64,000 bases of DNA from Gammaproteobacteria bacterium (GTDB lineage Bacteria; Pseudomonadota; Gammaproteobacteria; Acidithiobacillales; Acidithiobacillaceae), in the NCBI GenBank assembly GCA_023381645.1, contig JAMCRJ010000076.1, forward strand, positions 1 to 64,000, given 5' to 3'. The notes under the pieces are model-generated. The model had not been told where the DNA came from, searched no databases, and was given only the letters and a program-made list of their open reading frames with translations. Below, in pieces: positions 1-8,135 of the stretch; within the stretch, counting starts at the first letter, position 1; each line of letters opens with the position of its first letter. The translations under genes were made by a program, and so were the position numbers.

Positions 1-1193
1 ACCCCCAAGGCGCGGGCTACCGGCGATATGCTTAGGCCCTGAATCAAAATGGTCAACAAAACCACACCAAAAACGAGATTGATCAACATTTCCCGAAAGG
101 GAAAGTGCTGTGGAAGACTTAAGACCAGCACCATGGATAAGGCGCCGCGAATGCCGCCCCAGATCAGCACAAAATTCCACGACCACGGCATGCGCGCGCG
201 CGACCGGCTCAGCAAAGCCCCCATGCTATAGATGACTGCCCCTCGGGCAATGGTGATGGCCACATAGGCCGCTATCACCAAGGGCCATATCCGTAGCAAA
301 TCAGGCAAGCGAATGGTGAGGCCCACCAGCAGGAATACCAGGGAATTCAGCGCAAAACCGATGTACTCCCAAAAAGTATTCACTGCGAGCCTGACCGAGG
401 GAGCCATGCCCCTTTTGGCACCATAGTTTCCACAGATCAGGCCGGCCACGACCGTACTGATGACCCCGGAATAACCCAACTGCATGGCAACCAGAAAGCT
501 GCCATACGCGGCGAGTATGGTGAAGGTAATCTCTACCATGCCATCATTGACGCGTTTGATGACCTCTGAACTTAGCCACCCGACGATGGCCCCGATCAAG
601 ACGCCACCACCCACCACGGCCAGAAACTTCACCGCCAGGGCGGAAGCGGTCACGGGTTTCCCCATCGCTATCGCCAAAAACAAAGTGAAGAAGACGATAG
701 CCGTTCCATCATTCAGCAGGCTTTCACTCTCCACCAGAAAGGTGAGCCGTTGTGGTGCCTGCAGTTCGCGAAAAATGGCCAAAACCGAGATCGGGTCCGT
801 CGCAGCGACGGTTGCGCCAAATACCAAGGCGACACCGAGCGGCATGGTCACTGCCGCCAAGTCGGGCAAATAACGACTGGTCCAGAGAAATACGAATGCC
901 GTCACCACGATGGATGTCAGCACACCGGGCACGGCGAGACCAAAAATAGCCAGGCGATCGCGCCATAAAGCGCTGGCGGACAGATGATATGCCGACTCAA
1001 AAACCAGTCCCGGCAGAAAGATGGAGAACAAAAGATCATGCGTCAGGACCGGCGTTGGAAACAGATGGAGTGTTCCCAGTAACAATCCGCCCAAGACCAG
1101 GGCCACCGTATAGGGTATGCGTAGTCGGTTGGCCACCACCGCCAACAAGGATGCGGCTACGAACAGATAGAGAATGACAGTTTCCGGTATCAT
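1..1193 (-). CDS. Cation:proton antiporter, CPA1/NhaP type (C-terminus cut by window edge)
   Basis: Inner-membrane exchanger of Na+ or K+ for H+, expected to help cytoplasmic pH and ion homeostasis. About 397 codons are visible and the frame is still open at base 1. The protein is almost entirely hydrophobic helices. Family marks are the ATDPISV motif at residues 131-137 (ion-binding aspartate), SESLLNDG at 156-163 and WGGIRGAL at 345-352, all typical of CPA1 antiporters. The ATG at 1193 follows a short AGGA ribosome site. Upstream genes run the same way. Whether Na+ or K+ is preferred cannot be told from sequence, and a C-terminal cytosolic regulatory domain may lie outside the window. Confidence 0.88.
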   Translation of the reverse strand, partial: MIPETVILYLFVAASLLAVVANRLRIPYTVALVLGGLLLGTLHLFPTPVLTHDLLFSIFLPGLVFESAYHLSASALWRDRLAIFGLAVPGVLTSIVVTAFVFLWTSRYLPDLAAVTMPLGVALVFGATVAATDPISVLAIFRELQAPQRLTFLVESESLLNDGTAIVFFTLFLAIAMGKPVTASALAVKFLAVVGGGVLIGAIVGWLSSEVIKRVNDGMVEITFTILAAYGSFLVAMQLGYSGVISTVVAGLICGNYGAKRGMAPSVRLAVNTFWEYIGFALNSLVFLLVGLTIRLPDLLRIWPLVIAAYVAITIARGAVIYSMGALLSRSRARMPWSWNFVLIWGGIRGALSMVLVLSLPQHFPFREMLINLVFGVVLLTILIQGLSISPVARALG

Positions 1194-1315
1194 CGTTCCT
1201 ACGCGCTATTCATTGAGTAAAAATCTGACGCACAACGCGTGCGCATGAGGCAGCAAGCAGCCTGATTAACAATCATCACCCTGTGGCCAATCATGCCACA
1301 GTCGCTTCCCAATGC

Positions 1316-1576
1316 CTATTTCTCTCCGGATTTACCGTCCGCTTTTTTGAAGTGTCCGACTCTCCGAGATTCCCAACGGTAGCCAAAAAATGTAGAAATG
1401 GACCGTTTCTCCCCAAGGGGAATGCCGTGAATCAGAATCCGTAAAGGACCCGCTTTTATTTTCCGGAGCGCAGCCCTGCGCAAAGTAGTAATATGATGCC
1501 GGCCGTCGCGCCAGATCCATACGGCCAACATGATAAACACGAGCCATAGTCCCCCTATCAACAGTCCCGCCAACAT
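1316..1576 (-). CDS. Small membrane protein, unknown function (86 aa)
   Basis: An 86-residue protein with one hydrophobic helix at the N-terminus (about residues 2-22, ending in the WRDG turn) followed by a strongly basic tail rich in Arg, Lys and His. This fits a single-pass inner-membrane protein with a cytoplasmic basic tail. The start is well supported: GGAGG sits five bases before the ATG at 1576. A longer open frame overlaps it (1332-1745) but has no ribosome site and odd composition, so it was rejected. It lies between the antiporter and the APC permease on the same strand. No family recognised. Confidence 0.55.
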   Translation of the reverse strand: MLAGLLIGGLWLVFIMLAVWIWRDGRHHITTLRRAALRKIKAGPLRILIHGIPLGEKRSISTFFGYRWESRRVGHFKKADGKSGEK

Positions 1577-1819
1577 AGCACCTCCGTATTTCCATGACCG
1601 CCAATAACGCTACCCTCCGGCCATATCGGCAGCATAACCCATCATTCGTATACTCTTTTGGCGCGACGCCCGTAATTTGGGGTCGATGCGGAAGATCTCT
1701 TAACACTTTGGCCAGTTCGGCGGAGTAGGACGCTATTGATGCCACCCATCTGCCCGCTTAGTGATAAAAGACCTTCCGCATCGATTGTTTATCCGTGCGA
1801 TTGAATGACCATGGGAAGC

Positions 1820-3442
1820 TCACGGCGCATGTCCAATTTCATATGCAAATTGTAGCATATAGGCATTTATCTGCTGGTCAGAAACCGCTTGATGAAGGGC
1901 GACATAGAATATCGATACGCTCAGCACGGCCACAACACCCATACTGGGGAAAAAGGTCAGTGTGCCGATACCCCCCAAACTTTTGGGCCCGATCCAACTA
2001 ATAAGCCAGAGGCCGCAGAAATAAGGGATGACCCAGCACATATATTGCCGCCAGCCCATTTCCGACCAACCGCCATTGCGCCAGATTCCCGTTATCGCAT
2101 AGATCGCCAGCAAGCCAAAGAGCGTGCTGAAGATGAAATTCAGGGTATGCAAACCAGACCAAAACACAATCCAGCTCGAAACCACAAAAGCGAGGGGAGC
2201 CAATACCGGCGCCCACCACAGTCGAAAGGATCGGTCACCTTCCGGTAGCGCCCGGCGCAGTTGCAGCAATGCGATGGGGCCGATCACATAGGAAAGTACA
2301 GTCATCGAGGCAATATAACCCACCATTTTCTGCCAGGATGGGAAGGGAAAAAAGAACACCGCGCCCACTACATAAAGCAGGATAAGGCTCACCCAGGGAA
2401 CGCCAAAGCGATTGATCGAGGACACCCATTGCGGTGCGGCTCCCGTCTCCGCCGTTGCCAAGGTCACTCGGGCGGCCGTAGTCGTGTAGATCAACGCGGT
2501 ACCTGCGGGAGACACAAAGGCATCCACATACAGAAGCATGGCCAACCAGCCGATACCGATCGCCGTAGCAAGCGCCGCAAAAGGACCGTTGATGCCATGA
2601 AAACGCAGATTCTGCCATCCTCCATGCATCAGATCCTGCGGATTGACAGCACCTAGAAAAGCCACCTGCAGACCGATGTAAATGGCTGAGGCGATGAGCA
2701 CGGAACCGATCACGGCGATGGGGACGTCCCTGCGCGGATTCCTGCTCTCCCCGGCAAGATCGATGGCGTGCCGGAATCCCAGCAAGCTAAAAATGACGCC
2801 ACCACTGGCGACCGCCGCAAACATGCCATGCAGGTCTGTCCCCTGGTTGATCGCGCGTACCGCAAAATTACCCGGATGCCAAGAGATGGATATCAATAGA
2901 ATTACAGTCAATAATGGAACGGTCAGTTTCCATACGGTGGCCGTATTATTGATTTTGAGCACCAAGCGCACTGCCAGAAAATTGAGCGCAACGAATATTG
3001 CCAACAGTAGCAGCGCCGTTCCGAATCCCCATGCGTTCAACAGGCCTGTGTGCGGCTGTAAAAATCCCGGCAGATAGTTATTGGCGTATGTCAACACGGC
3101 CATCACTTCAATCGGCGCTATCGCGGCGTAGGAGAGAAAAAGTATCCAGCTCCACAAGTGACCAACGATGGGACCATTACCCACATGCGCCAGATGTACC
3201 ACCGCTCCGGCACGCGGGATCAGCGGTGCCAGTTCTGCAAAAACCAAGGCGAGAAGCAGGATCGCCAGCGCGCCGATGAGCCAGGATCCGATGCTCAGGG
3301 GGCCGGCAAGCTCCGCGGTATACAGTGGACCGAACAACCATCCTGACCCAATGGAAGCGCCGACGCACGCGAACAGCAATCCCGTCAGTCCGCCCTCGCG
3401 GTGAAGTTGGTATTTGCGCGCTACGGGCTTAAAACGGGGCAC
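1820..3442 (-). CDS. APC-superfamily amino acid permease (540 aa)
   Basis: Secondary transporter of the amino acid-polyamine-organocation superfamily, with 12 or more predicted membrane helices. The first helix carries the glycine-rich substrate-binding loop (GASIGSGWLFGP, about residues 28-39) typical of APC porters. The frame can be opened at an ATG at 3481, but AGGAGGG lies immediately before a GTG at 3442, which starts MPRFKPVARKY and is the better start. It is preceded on the same strand by a small membrane protein (gap 43 bp) and a double-HTH protein, so these may form one operon. Substrate unknown; the closest general resemblance is to aspartate or other amino acid:proton symporters. 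Confidence 0.85.
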   Translation of the reverse strand: MPRFKPVARKYQLHREGGLTGLLFACVGASIGSGWLFGPLYTAELAGPLSIGSWLIGALAILLLALVFAELAPLIPRAGAVVHLAHVGNGPIVGHLWSWILFLSYAAIAPIEVMAVLTYANNYLPGFLQPHTGLLNAWGFGTALLLLAIFVALNFLAVRLVLKINNTATVWKLTVPLLTVILLISISWHPGNFAVRAINQGTDLHGMFAAVASGGVIFSLLGFRHAIDLAGESRNPRRDVPIAVIGSVLIASAIYIGLQVAFLGAVNPQDLMHGGWQNLRFHGINGPFAALATAIGIGWLAMLLYVDAFVSPAGTALIYTTTAARVTLATAETGAAPQWVSSINRFGVPWVSLILLYVVGAVFFFPFPSWQKMVGYIASMTVLSYVIGPIALLQLRRALPEGDRSFRLWWAPVLAPLAFVVSSWIVFWSGLHTLNFIFSTLFGLLAIYAITGIWRNGGWSEMGWRQYMCWVIPYFCGLWLISWIGPKSLGGIGTLTFFPSMGVVAVLSVSIFYVALHQAVSDQQINAYMLQFAYEIGHAP

Positions 3443-3485
3443 AAGCCCTCCTTTTTGAGCGCTGATCCTATGTATACCCATGATT

Positions 3486-3944
3486 TTAGGCGGATTTATT
3501 TTTTGTGGATTCCTGCTTCCGCAAATACTGGTTCAGGCTGTTGACATGCAATTGCATAATCCGCCACTGCGGCGCACCTTCCGCATTCAGAGTCCAGAAG
3601 CCCAACCGAGCATTCTGCAGGCAGACCCACAACAGGTGATGATTGAATTCTTTCAGTAATACCCAGACGTGGCCATCTTTCACAGGACCTGCAAATAGTC
3701 TGCCGAATAAAGGATTATCGGTAGTCACTGCAGAGCGGACCTGCTGTGCCAGCCACTCGTCGGTGAGCGTGACCGGCTTTAGAGAAAAGCCGTGTGCCCG
3801 TTTCCGATGGTAGCGATAGAGGAGATAGAATCCGACGAGCAGCGCCACAAAACTCAACAACACAATGCTGATCATGACGGAAGGATACGTCGCAGAACCG
3901 ATTTCTGCGCTTTTTGATGCCGACACGTCCGTCCCCGGCAACAT
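3486..3944 (-). CDS. Single-pass membrane protein, unknown function (152 aa)
   Basis: One strong hydrophobic helix (about residues 24-44, SIVLLSFVALLVGFYLL) follows a short polar N-terminus. The remaining ~105 residues form a soluble domain, probably cytoplasmic given the basic YRYHRKRAHG stretch just after the helix. Its ATG begins two bases after the stop of the upstream HTH gene, so the two are very likely cotranscribed and translationally linked. The APC permease follows 43 bp downstream. No family recognised. Confidence 0.6.
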   Translation of the reverse strand: MLPGTDVSASKSAEIGSATYPSVMISIVLLSFVALLVGFYLLYRYHRKRAHGFSLKPVTLTDEWLAQQVRSAVTTDNPLFGRLFAGPVKDGHVWVLLKEFNHHLLWVCLQNARLGFWTLNAEGAPQWRIMQLHVNSLNQYLRKQESTKNKSA

Positions 3945-3946
3945 GG

Positions 3947-4306
3947 CTAAAAGAGCCGATCTGCCCGGCGCACCAAAATACGGCGCCAGTGTTCCACGTC
4001 CTGCAGGCTGACCCCGTACTGACGGGCGATATCCCCGGTCTGATCGGGTCTCGCGCGAACCGCCGCCAAAGCAATCATAGCCTTGACCGACGGATCGGGC
4101 TGCCAGTGTCCTGCCTTGGATCGCGCACAGCAGGGGTAGAGGCGCCAGGCGTTCTCCAACAATGTACGCCAGCAGGACTTCACCAGGCTCACATCCACTC
4201 GTAATTCCTGTGCCAGTCTTTCAAAAGACCATTGCGGTTTTCTCAACGCGAGCAGCGCCAGAGTAGCGCGAAGCTGGCGTGAAGACGATGTCATGAGAGC
4301 CACCAT
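3947..4306 (-). CDS. Small double helix-turn-helix protein (119 aa)
   Basis: Two helix-turn-helix-like segments are visible: residues ~28-55 (FERLAQELRVDVSLVKSCW) and ~90-112 (IARQYGVSLQDVEHWRR). The second resembles the HTH of IS3-type transposase OrfA and of small replication or transcription regulators. The ATG at 4306 is preceded by AGGAG at good spacing. The next gene starts two bases after its stop. It may regulate the permease operon it heads, but no target can be shown. The lack of a transposase partner and of inverted repeats argues against an insertion sequence. Confidence 0.6.
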   Translation of the reverse strand: MVALMTSSSRQLRATLALLALRKPQWSFERLAQELRVDVSLVKSCWRTLLENAWRLYPCCARSKAGHWQPDPSVKAMIALAAVRARPDQTGDIARQYGVSLQDVEHWRRILVRRADRLF

Positions 4307-4375
4307 AGCGGATTCTCCTCTTGGAAATTAGTAGAAAAAGGATAGCGAAAGCACAGGAAGGCGTATTGTCTCCCA

Positions 4376-4675
4376 CTATCGCGTTCCGATGATGTGCTGT
4401 TGATCCTGCCGCGCAGCATGATAACCCTCCAGAAAGGCATAGAGCAGCGTGCTCGGCAAAGGGTGGGTCCCTTTTGAATATGTTTCCTGCCCCGCCGAAA
4501 TCGCCATTTGAAAAGCCGCCAGGGGATGTGTCATCGCCCAGTCATACCCCGCCTTTCTGGCCTTTTCGCGCCTATGATGACTGACGATTCCGCCGATCCT
4601 GTACCACAGCAGGAATATCCCGCCGAGAATAAAAACGCCTTCTGCCAGATCGCCGATCAAAGACGGGGCGCTCAT
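4376..4675 (-). CDS. Small membrane protein linked to a PII-like gene (99 aa)
   Basis: The N-terminal helix (about residues 9-31) is hydrophobic; a basic HHRREKARK turn follows, then a soluble segment. The start ATG overlaps the stop of the PII-like gene by ATGA, so translation is coupled and a physical or regulatory partnership is plausible. PII proteins commonly bind small membrane proteins or transporters (as GlnK binds AmtB). The C-terminal part (AGYDW..HPLA, then LLYAFLEGYHAAR) resembles the 77-residue protein at 7816-8049 downstream of kdpC. No named family. Confidence 0.65.
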   Translation of the reverse strand: MSAPSLIGDLAEGVFILGGIFLLWYRIGGIVSHHRREKARKAGYDWAMTHPLAAFQMAISAGQETYSKGTHPLPSTLLYAFLEGYHAARQDQQHIIGTR

Positions 4676-5043
4676 GATGCCGAAACCTCACCGTAAAAAG
4701 CGGGATTGCAGGCGTCATCCCCCATTTCCCCCGTACGGATGCGGCTGACTTCCGAGACCTCCGTCACGAAAATCTTCCCATCACCCACCTTGCCGGTACG
4801 TGCTCCCTGGATCACTGCCGCAAGGGTGTCATCCAGCCGCTCGTCACTGATGACCACTTCGATTTTTATCCTGGGGATATAATCCGAAGTATAGGCATGG
4901 CCTCTATAAACTTGAAAATGGCCTTTGCTCTGTTCAAAACCGGTGACTTCGGTAACCGTCATTCCCCGTATGCCGATACCAGCCAGTGCATCACTGACGT
5001 CATCCAGCTTGAATGGTCTGATAATGGCGGCAATCCGTTTCAT
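4672..5043 (-). CDS. PII-like nitrogen-regulatory family protein, variant T-loop (123 aa)
   Basis: Trimeric ATP/ADP-binding signal protein of the GlnB/GlnK family. Residue numbering matches E. coli GlnB without gaps through the T-loop. Tyr51 (the uridylylation site), Lys40 and the ATP-binding GDGKIFV (87-93) and RIRTGE (101-106) segments are present. Residues that contact Mg-ATP and 2-oxoglutarate differ: Gln39 is Ser and Lys58 is Arg, and the loop reads RGHAYTSDY in place of the usual RGAEY. It therefore probably senses adenylates but may not bind 2-oxoglutarate normally. It sits between a porin and a small membrane protein rather than beside amtB or glnA, which suggests a specialised role. 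Confidence 0.85.
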   Translation of the reverse strand: MKRIAAIIRPFKLDDVSDALAGIGIRGMTVTEVTGFEQSKGHFQVYRGHAYTSDYIPRIKIEVVISDERLDDTLAAVIQGARTGKVGDGKIFVTEVSEVSRIRTGEMGDDACNPAFYGEVSAS

Positions 5044-5098
5044 GACGGTACCTCATACGTAGATTTGGTATCTGGGTAGGCTCATATGGGCCGTAAAG

Positions 5099-6289
5099 TT
5101 AAAACAGAAACCCGGTTTCGATGAGGGCTCTGGCCTGTGTAGGATTGGCTCCCTGTGGGCCAAAGACATCGCCCTGGGTGTAGCTGCTCGCCTGGACGTA
5201 GGAAAACTCGGCGCGGGCGAAGAAATCGTGATCCTGGTAGGTGGGCGTCACGGTGATCGACCATGCCTTGCTGCCGGGTCCATACATCAGGTTGACCGCG
5301 CCATCCGTGGCGTTGCCGGTGCTAGCGATATATTCGGCCCGAGCGGCCAGGGTAACGTGAGGAGTGAAGCTATAACTCGCCAGGATGGCCGCGCCTTTTG
5401 TCGCCGTGCCGCGCCCCACACCGATAGCGGGGTTGGCCGACACATGGGTGTACTGGAGGTAGGGCTGAATCATCCATGGACCCGAACTATAAGTATAGAT
5501 CAGGTTGTAGATGCTGCTGTTGTTTTGATAGACCAGAGTAGCAAGCGTGGAATAACCCGTCTGCCCCGCATTGCCTGCGCCCACGAAGCTTACGGTGTTG
5601 GCGGAGTTGATGGTGTATGACAGGTCGCCGGAGAGCCAGTTGAAGCGGTTGGAGTAGAAACCGTCACTCCATGCCAGAGAGGCGCTCAATGGCCCTGCGC
5701 TGTAGTTGACTTGCACCCCCCGATTGACGGCGTTTTCCTGGTTCCACAACAATCCGCGCTCGATGTTCATGTTCTCGAAGGTGAAGGTGTATTCCGCGCC
5801 GATCAGGGTGGGGAGCTTGCCGATCAGCACCGAGAAGTTTTTGGTGGGCGCGATCTTCAGATAGGCCTGTGGCAAAGCACCATAATAGTCGGCGGTGGTG
5901 GCTCCGGTGGAAAGGAAGGGTGTACCCAATGTCGGCATGTTGTAGGCACCGGCCTGGAGAAAGAACTGGATCAGGCCGTGTGTCTTCTGGATGAAGATCT
6001 GGCCATTGCTGATATCGGCGCGGGTGAACCGATCACCGGGAACCGGGTTGTCCTGCCAGACGCCCATGCCGCTCATCACACCGGTGATGTCCAGTTTCCC
6101 GAGCGGGCCGGCGTTGAACTGAAAAGGAGACGGTGACTGCAGCGGTCCGGTCATCGCCGGCATCGGCAGGGGCGCGGCCTGAGCGGTGCCTGATACCAGG
6201 GCCAATGTGGACAAAACCGCGACAGCAAGGGTTGTTAAGCCAAATTTGCTACTGCTGCGAATGTTTTTTGGCGATATGAATCTGCCCAT
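5099..6289 (-). CDS. Outer-membrane beta-barrel porin (396 aa)
   Basis: A signal peptide (residues 1-38, ending GTAQA) precedes a mature protein of alternating aromatic/polar strands that ends in the Phe-terminated LIETGFLF, the usual signal for outer-membrane assembly. Composition (many Tyr, Asn, Ser, Gly and almost no Cys) fits a 14-18 strand porin, perhaps of the BBP2/DUF1597 type. The frame opens at a TTG at 6301, but GGAG six bases before the ATG at 6289 makes the latter the better start. It is followed by the PII-like gene and its membrane partner on the same strand. Substrate unknown. Confidence 0.8.
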   Translation of the reverse strand: MGRFISPKNIRSSSKFGLTTLAVAVLSTLALVSGTAQAAPLPMPAMTGPLQSPSPFQFNAGPLGKLDITGVMSGMGVWQDNPVPGDRFTRADISNGQIFIQKTHGLIQFFLQAGAYNMPTLGTPFLSTGATTADYYGALPQAYLKIAPTKNFSVLIGKLPTLIGAEYTFTFENMNIERGLLWNQENAVNRGVQVNYSAGPLSASLAWSDGFYSNRFNWLSGDLSYTINSANTVSFVGAGNAGQTGYSTLATLVYQNNSSIYNLIYTYSSGPWMIQPYLQYTHVSANPAIGVGRGTATKGAAILASYSFTPHVTLAARAEYIASTGNATDGAVNLMYGPGSKAWSITVTPTYQDHDFFARAEFSYVQASSYTQGDVFGPQGANPTQARALIETGFLF

Positions 6290-6307
6290 CTGTTTCTCCA
6301 ATTGCGT

Positions 6308-6339
6308 AAAAAAGGCCTGGACACCAGGTATGACTGGTG
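6308..6339 (-). terminator. Hairpin(s) plus T-run between proB and the porin; terminator or attenuator
   Basis: Read on the minus strand, a CACCAG/CTGGTG hairpin (6322-6339) overlaps a CCTGG/CCAGG hairpin (6316-6328), and the second is followed by CC and six Ts. Only one of the two can form at a time. It lies 29 bp after the proB stop and 19 bp before the porin start. It may end proB transcripts or attenuate read-through into the porin operon. Stems are short, so this is tentative. Confidence 0.4.
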
Positions 6340-6367
6340 CGATTGCGTATCCAATGAATGTGCAAAG

Positions 6368-7366
6368 TTATTGGCCGTTGAATAATGATATTGCGGTAAA
6401 AGGCAGCGTCTCCGAACAGAACGCCGCAACCTCATTTTTTACCCGGCGCATGGGATGGATCACCCACTGCTGACCGTTGTGCACCTGAAGATGTGTCCAG
6501 GCATCTCTGCGCAATTTCCGGTCGAATTTTTTGGAACGCAAAAACGTCCCCAAAAGCTCTCCCTTGTGCAAGCGCAGGAGCACATCCGGGATTCGTCCAT
6601 CGGTAATGAGCGTGGCCGCGCCAGAGCGCGCCGCATGGGTGGCGGCGTGTATTTTGGTGAGCATGCCACCAGTACCCACGGTGCTGCCGCTTCCACCCGC
6701 CATACACTCATGCCGTGGGTCACCCGCCATGCCTTCCGTGATCATTTCGGCATCAGGCCGCGCGCGCGGGTCGACTGTAAATAGCCCCGATTGATCAGTC
6801 AGCAATACCATCAGGTCGGCATGCCAGACGTTGCTGACCAGAGCGGCCAGATGGTCGTTGTTGCCCAGGGCATTATCCAGGTCGGCGATCGCATCATTCT
6901 CATTGATGATGGGCAGCATCTGCGTCTTCAGAAGCATCTCGATGGCGGATCGGGTATTCTTGAGGCGCCTCCGATCCCTGAAGTTGTCGCGCGTCAGCAG
7001 CACCTGCCCACAGTGCGTCCCTTCCCCTGCCAGGAGATTTTCATAGGCATGAATCAGGGCGGATTGTCCCACACTGGCCGCCGCCTGGCGTTCTTCGGCG
7101 GTGGTCGTTTTTTGCGCCCATCCCAGGTGACATTTTCCGGTGCTGACGGAACCGGAGGAAACCAGTACGACCTCAATGCCTTCGGCACGAAGCTGCAGTA
7201 TTTGCTGCACAAGGTTCTGCATGGCCGACAAATCCAATCGCTGTCCGTCCTGAGTCAGCAGACTGCTCCCGATCTTGATAACCCAGCGGCGTGCGCGCTT
7301 CTGTAATGCTGAGCGGCTGGGTACTACGGAATGCAGTGTCGTTTTACCGAGGGTATTCATGGTCAT
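6368..7366 (-). CDS. proB: Glutamate 5-kinase lacking a full PUA domain (332 aa)
   Basis: Phosphorylates glutamate at the gamma carboxyl, the first step of proline synthesis. Amino acid kinase motifs are intact: KIGSSLL (31-37), SSGSVSTG (70-77), NEND (155-158), NND (169-171), TDQSGLF (190-196) and GTGGMLTKI (231-239). The usual enzyme (~370 residues) ends in a PUA domain; here only about 55 weakly matching residues follow the kinase fold, so the PUA domain is truncated or degenerate. PUA loss in other proteins changes proline feedback and oligomer control. Its promoter region carries the same four-repeat operator as the kdp operon, pointing to an osmotic-stress copy rather than the housekeeping one. 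proA is not next to it. Confidence 0.87.
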   Translation of the reverse strand: MTMNTLGKTTLHSVVPSRSALQKRARRWVIKIGSSLLTQDGQRLDLSAMQNLVQQILQLRAEGIEVVLVSSGSVSTGKCHLGWAQKTTTAEERQAAASVGQSALIHAYENLLAGEGTHCGQVLLTRDNFRDRRRLKNTRSAIEMLLKTQMLPIINENDAIADLDNALGNNDHLAALVSNVWHADLMVLLTDQSGLFTVDPRARPDAEMITEGMAGDPRHECMAGGSGSTVGTGGMLTKIHAATHAARSGAATLITDGRIPDVLLRLHKGELLGTFLRSKKFDRKLRRDAWTHLQVHNGQQWVIHPMRRVKNEVAAFCSETLPFTAISLFNGQ

Positions 7367-7434
7367 TGAAAGGCTCCATTGGTTTAAAAACCCGTTTGGT
7401 TATGTCCTCAACGCAGATTGTAGATGGTCATCAT

Positions 7435-7478
7435 CTATAAATTCCATATAAATGGTATATAATTTGCGTATATATTCG
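7435..7478. promoter_or_regulatory. Four 11-bp direct repeats upstream of proB (putative KdpE operator)
   Basis: Four units start at 7435, 7446, 7457 and 7468 with plus-strand pattern nTATAwATnnn (minus strand TTTATA core); the first unit is identical to the first unit of the kdp array at 13018. Eleven-base spacing puts each half-site on the same helix face, as for OmpR/PhoB-type response regulators. As I recall it, the E. coli KdpE box is likewise TTTATAC/TTTACAC spaced by 11. On the minus strand a TACAAT -10 candidate (7417-7422) follows 12 bp after the array, and proB starts 69 bp from it. Confidence 0.65.
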
Positions 7479-7574
7479 GGCGGGTGTCTGCGCACAAATC
7501 AATCCTGCAACTGGCAATGGTACGAATTCAGAAATATGCCACCCGACAACCCACGGTATCCCGTTATGGCGAAA

Positions 7575-7799
7575 TTACCTCTTCGAGGTATAAAGCAGAT
7601 ACCATTTGCGCAACGCCAGCAGGCACCAGATAAACTCGACCACGCCAAAAGGCCAGGTACCGGCCAGGAATCCATAAACAGACGTTGCGAGGCACGATAC
7701 GGAAAATGCCAGAGTCCACCAAAGGGAGCGCGTCTCCAGGGCATAAAAAATCATCATCCATGTAACAGCAATCACGCCGAAGAGGGTTAATGGTGACAT
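7575..7799 (-). CDS. Small membrane protein, two to three helices (74 aa)
   Basis: A very hydrophobic 74-residue protein: helix at ~3-18, helix at ~26-42, then a third ending GVVEFIWCLLALRKW. The F/W-rich last helix recalls the small CBU_0592-like membrane family, but this is only a resemblance. The frame extends upstream to 7907, but the upstream part is basic and overlaps the preceding gene; the ATG at 7799 is preferred. It is the last gene in the direction of the kdp operon, 16 bp after the 77-residue gene. Function unknown. Confidence 0.55.
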   Translation of the reverse strand: MSPLTLFGVIAVTWMMIFYALETRSLWWTLAFSVSCLATSVYGFLAGTWPFGVVEFIWCLLALRKWYLLYTSKR

Positions 7800-7815
7800 G
7801 GAGAGTTCCAGTTCC

Positions 7816-8049
7816 TTAGTGGGGGTTCGGCACTGAGGGCTGATCGGGATTGATGGGCTGCGGCGTTTTCCCCTCGCGCGCCATCGCCCAACCACGCGCA
7901 AATGCATAAGCCAGCACGCCAGACAGATGTTCGGGAAAATAGGCTATGCAGGCGTCCTCGACCTCATCGGCGGTAGCATCCGGGTGCTGCAGCGTCCAAC
8001 GGTAGCCCGCCCACTCGGCCGCGAGGATACTTTCTTTCAATGTCTCCAT
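7816..8049 (-). CDS. Small soluble protein downstream of kdpFABC (77 aa)
   Basis: An acidic, helical 77-residue protein beginning METLKESILAAEW. The pattern AGYRW..HPDA, then an acidic stretch, then GVLAYAFARGWAMAR matches the C-terminal half of the PII-linked protein at 4376-4675, so the two share an undescribed small domain. GGAGG lies 11 bases before the ATG, a rather long spacing; the in-frame extension upstream to 8355 runs antiparallel over kdpC sequence and is not supported. Function unknown; position suggests a role with Kdp or in osmotic response. Confidence 0.55.
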   Translation of the reverse strand: METLKESILAAEWAGYRWTLQHPDATADEVEDACIAYFPEHLSGVLAYAFARGWAMAREGKTPQPINPDQPSVPNPH

Positions 8050-8135
8050 GTGTTTTTCTACCTCCGTAGATACCCTGCCGTTAGTAGAGTAGAGAGAAAC
8101 CCCCTCCGCCAACGGTAGGGTTTTGTGGTGTCGCG

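Noticed and set aside
1332..1745. 137-codon frame overlapping the 86-residue membrane protein
   Set aside because: No ribosome site and irregular composition; the shorter frame has GGAGG and a clean helix.
3947..4306. Transposase fragment (OrfA-like HTH)
   Set aside because: No inverted repeats, no OrfB and a well-formed operon with own ribosome site; kept as an HTH protein.
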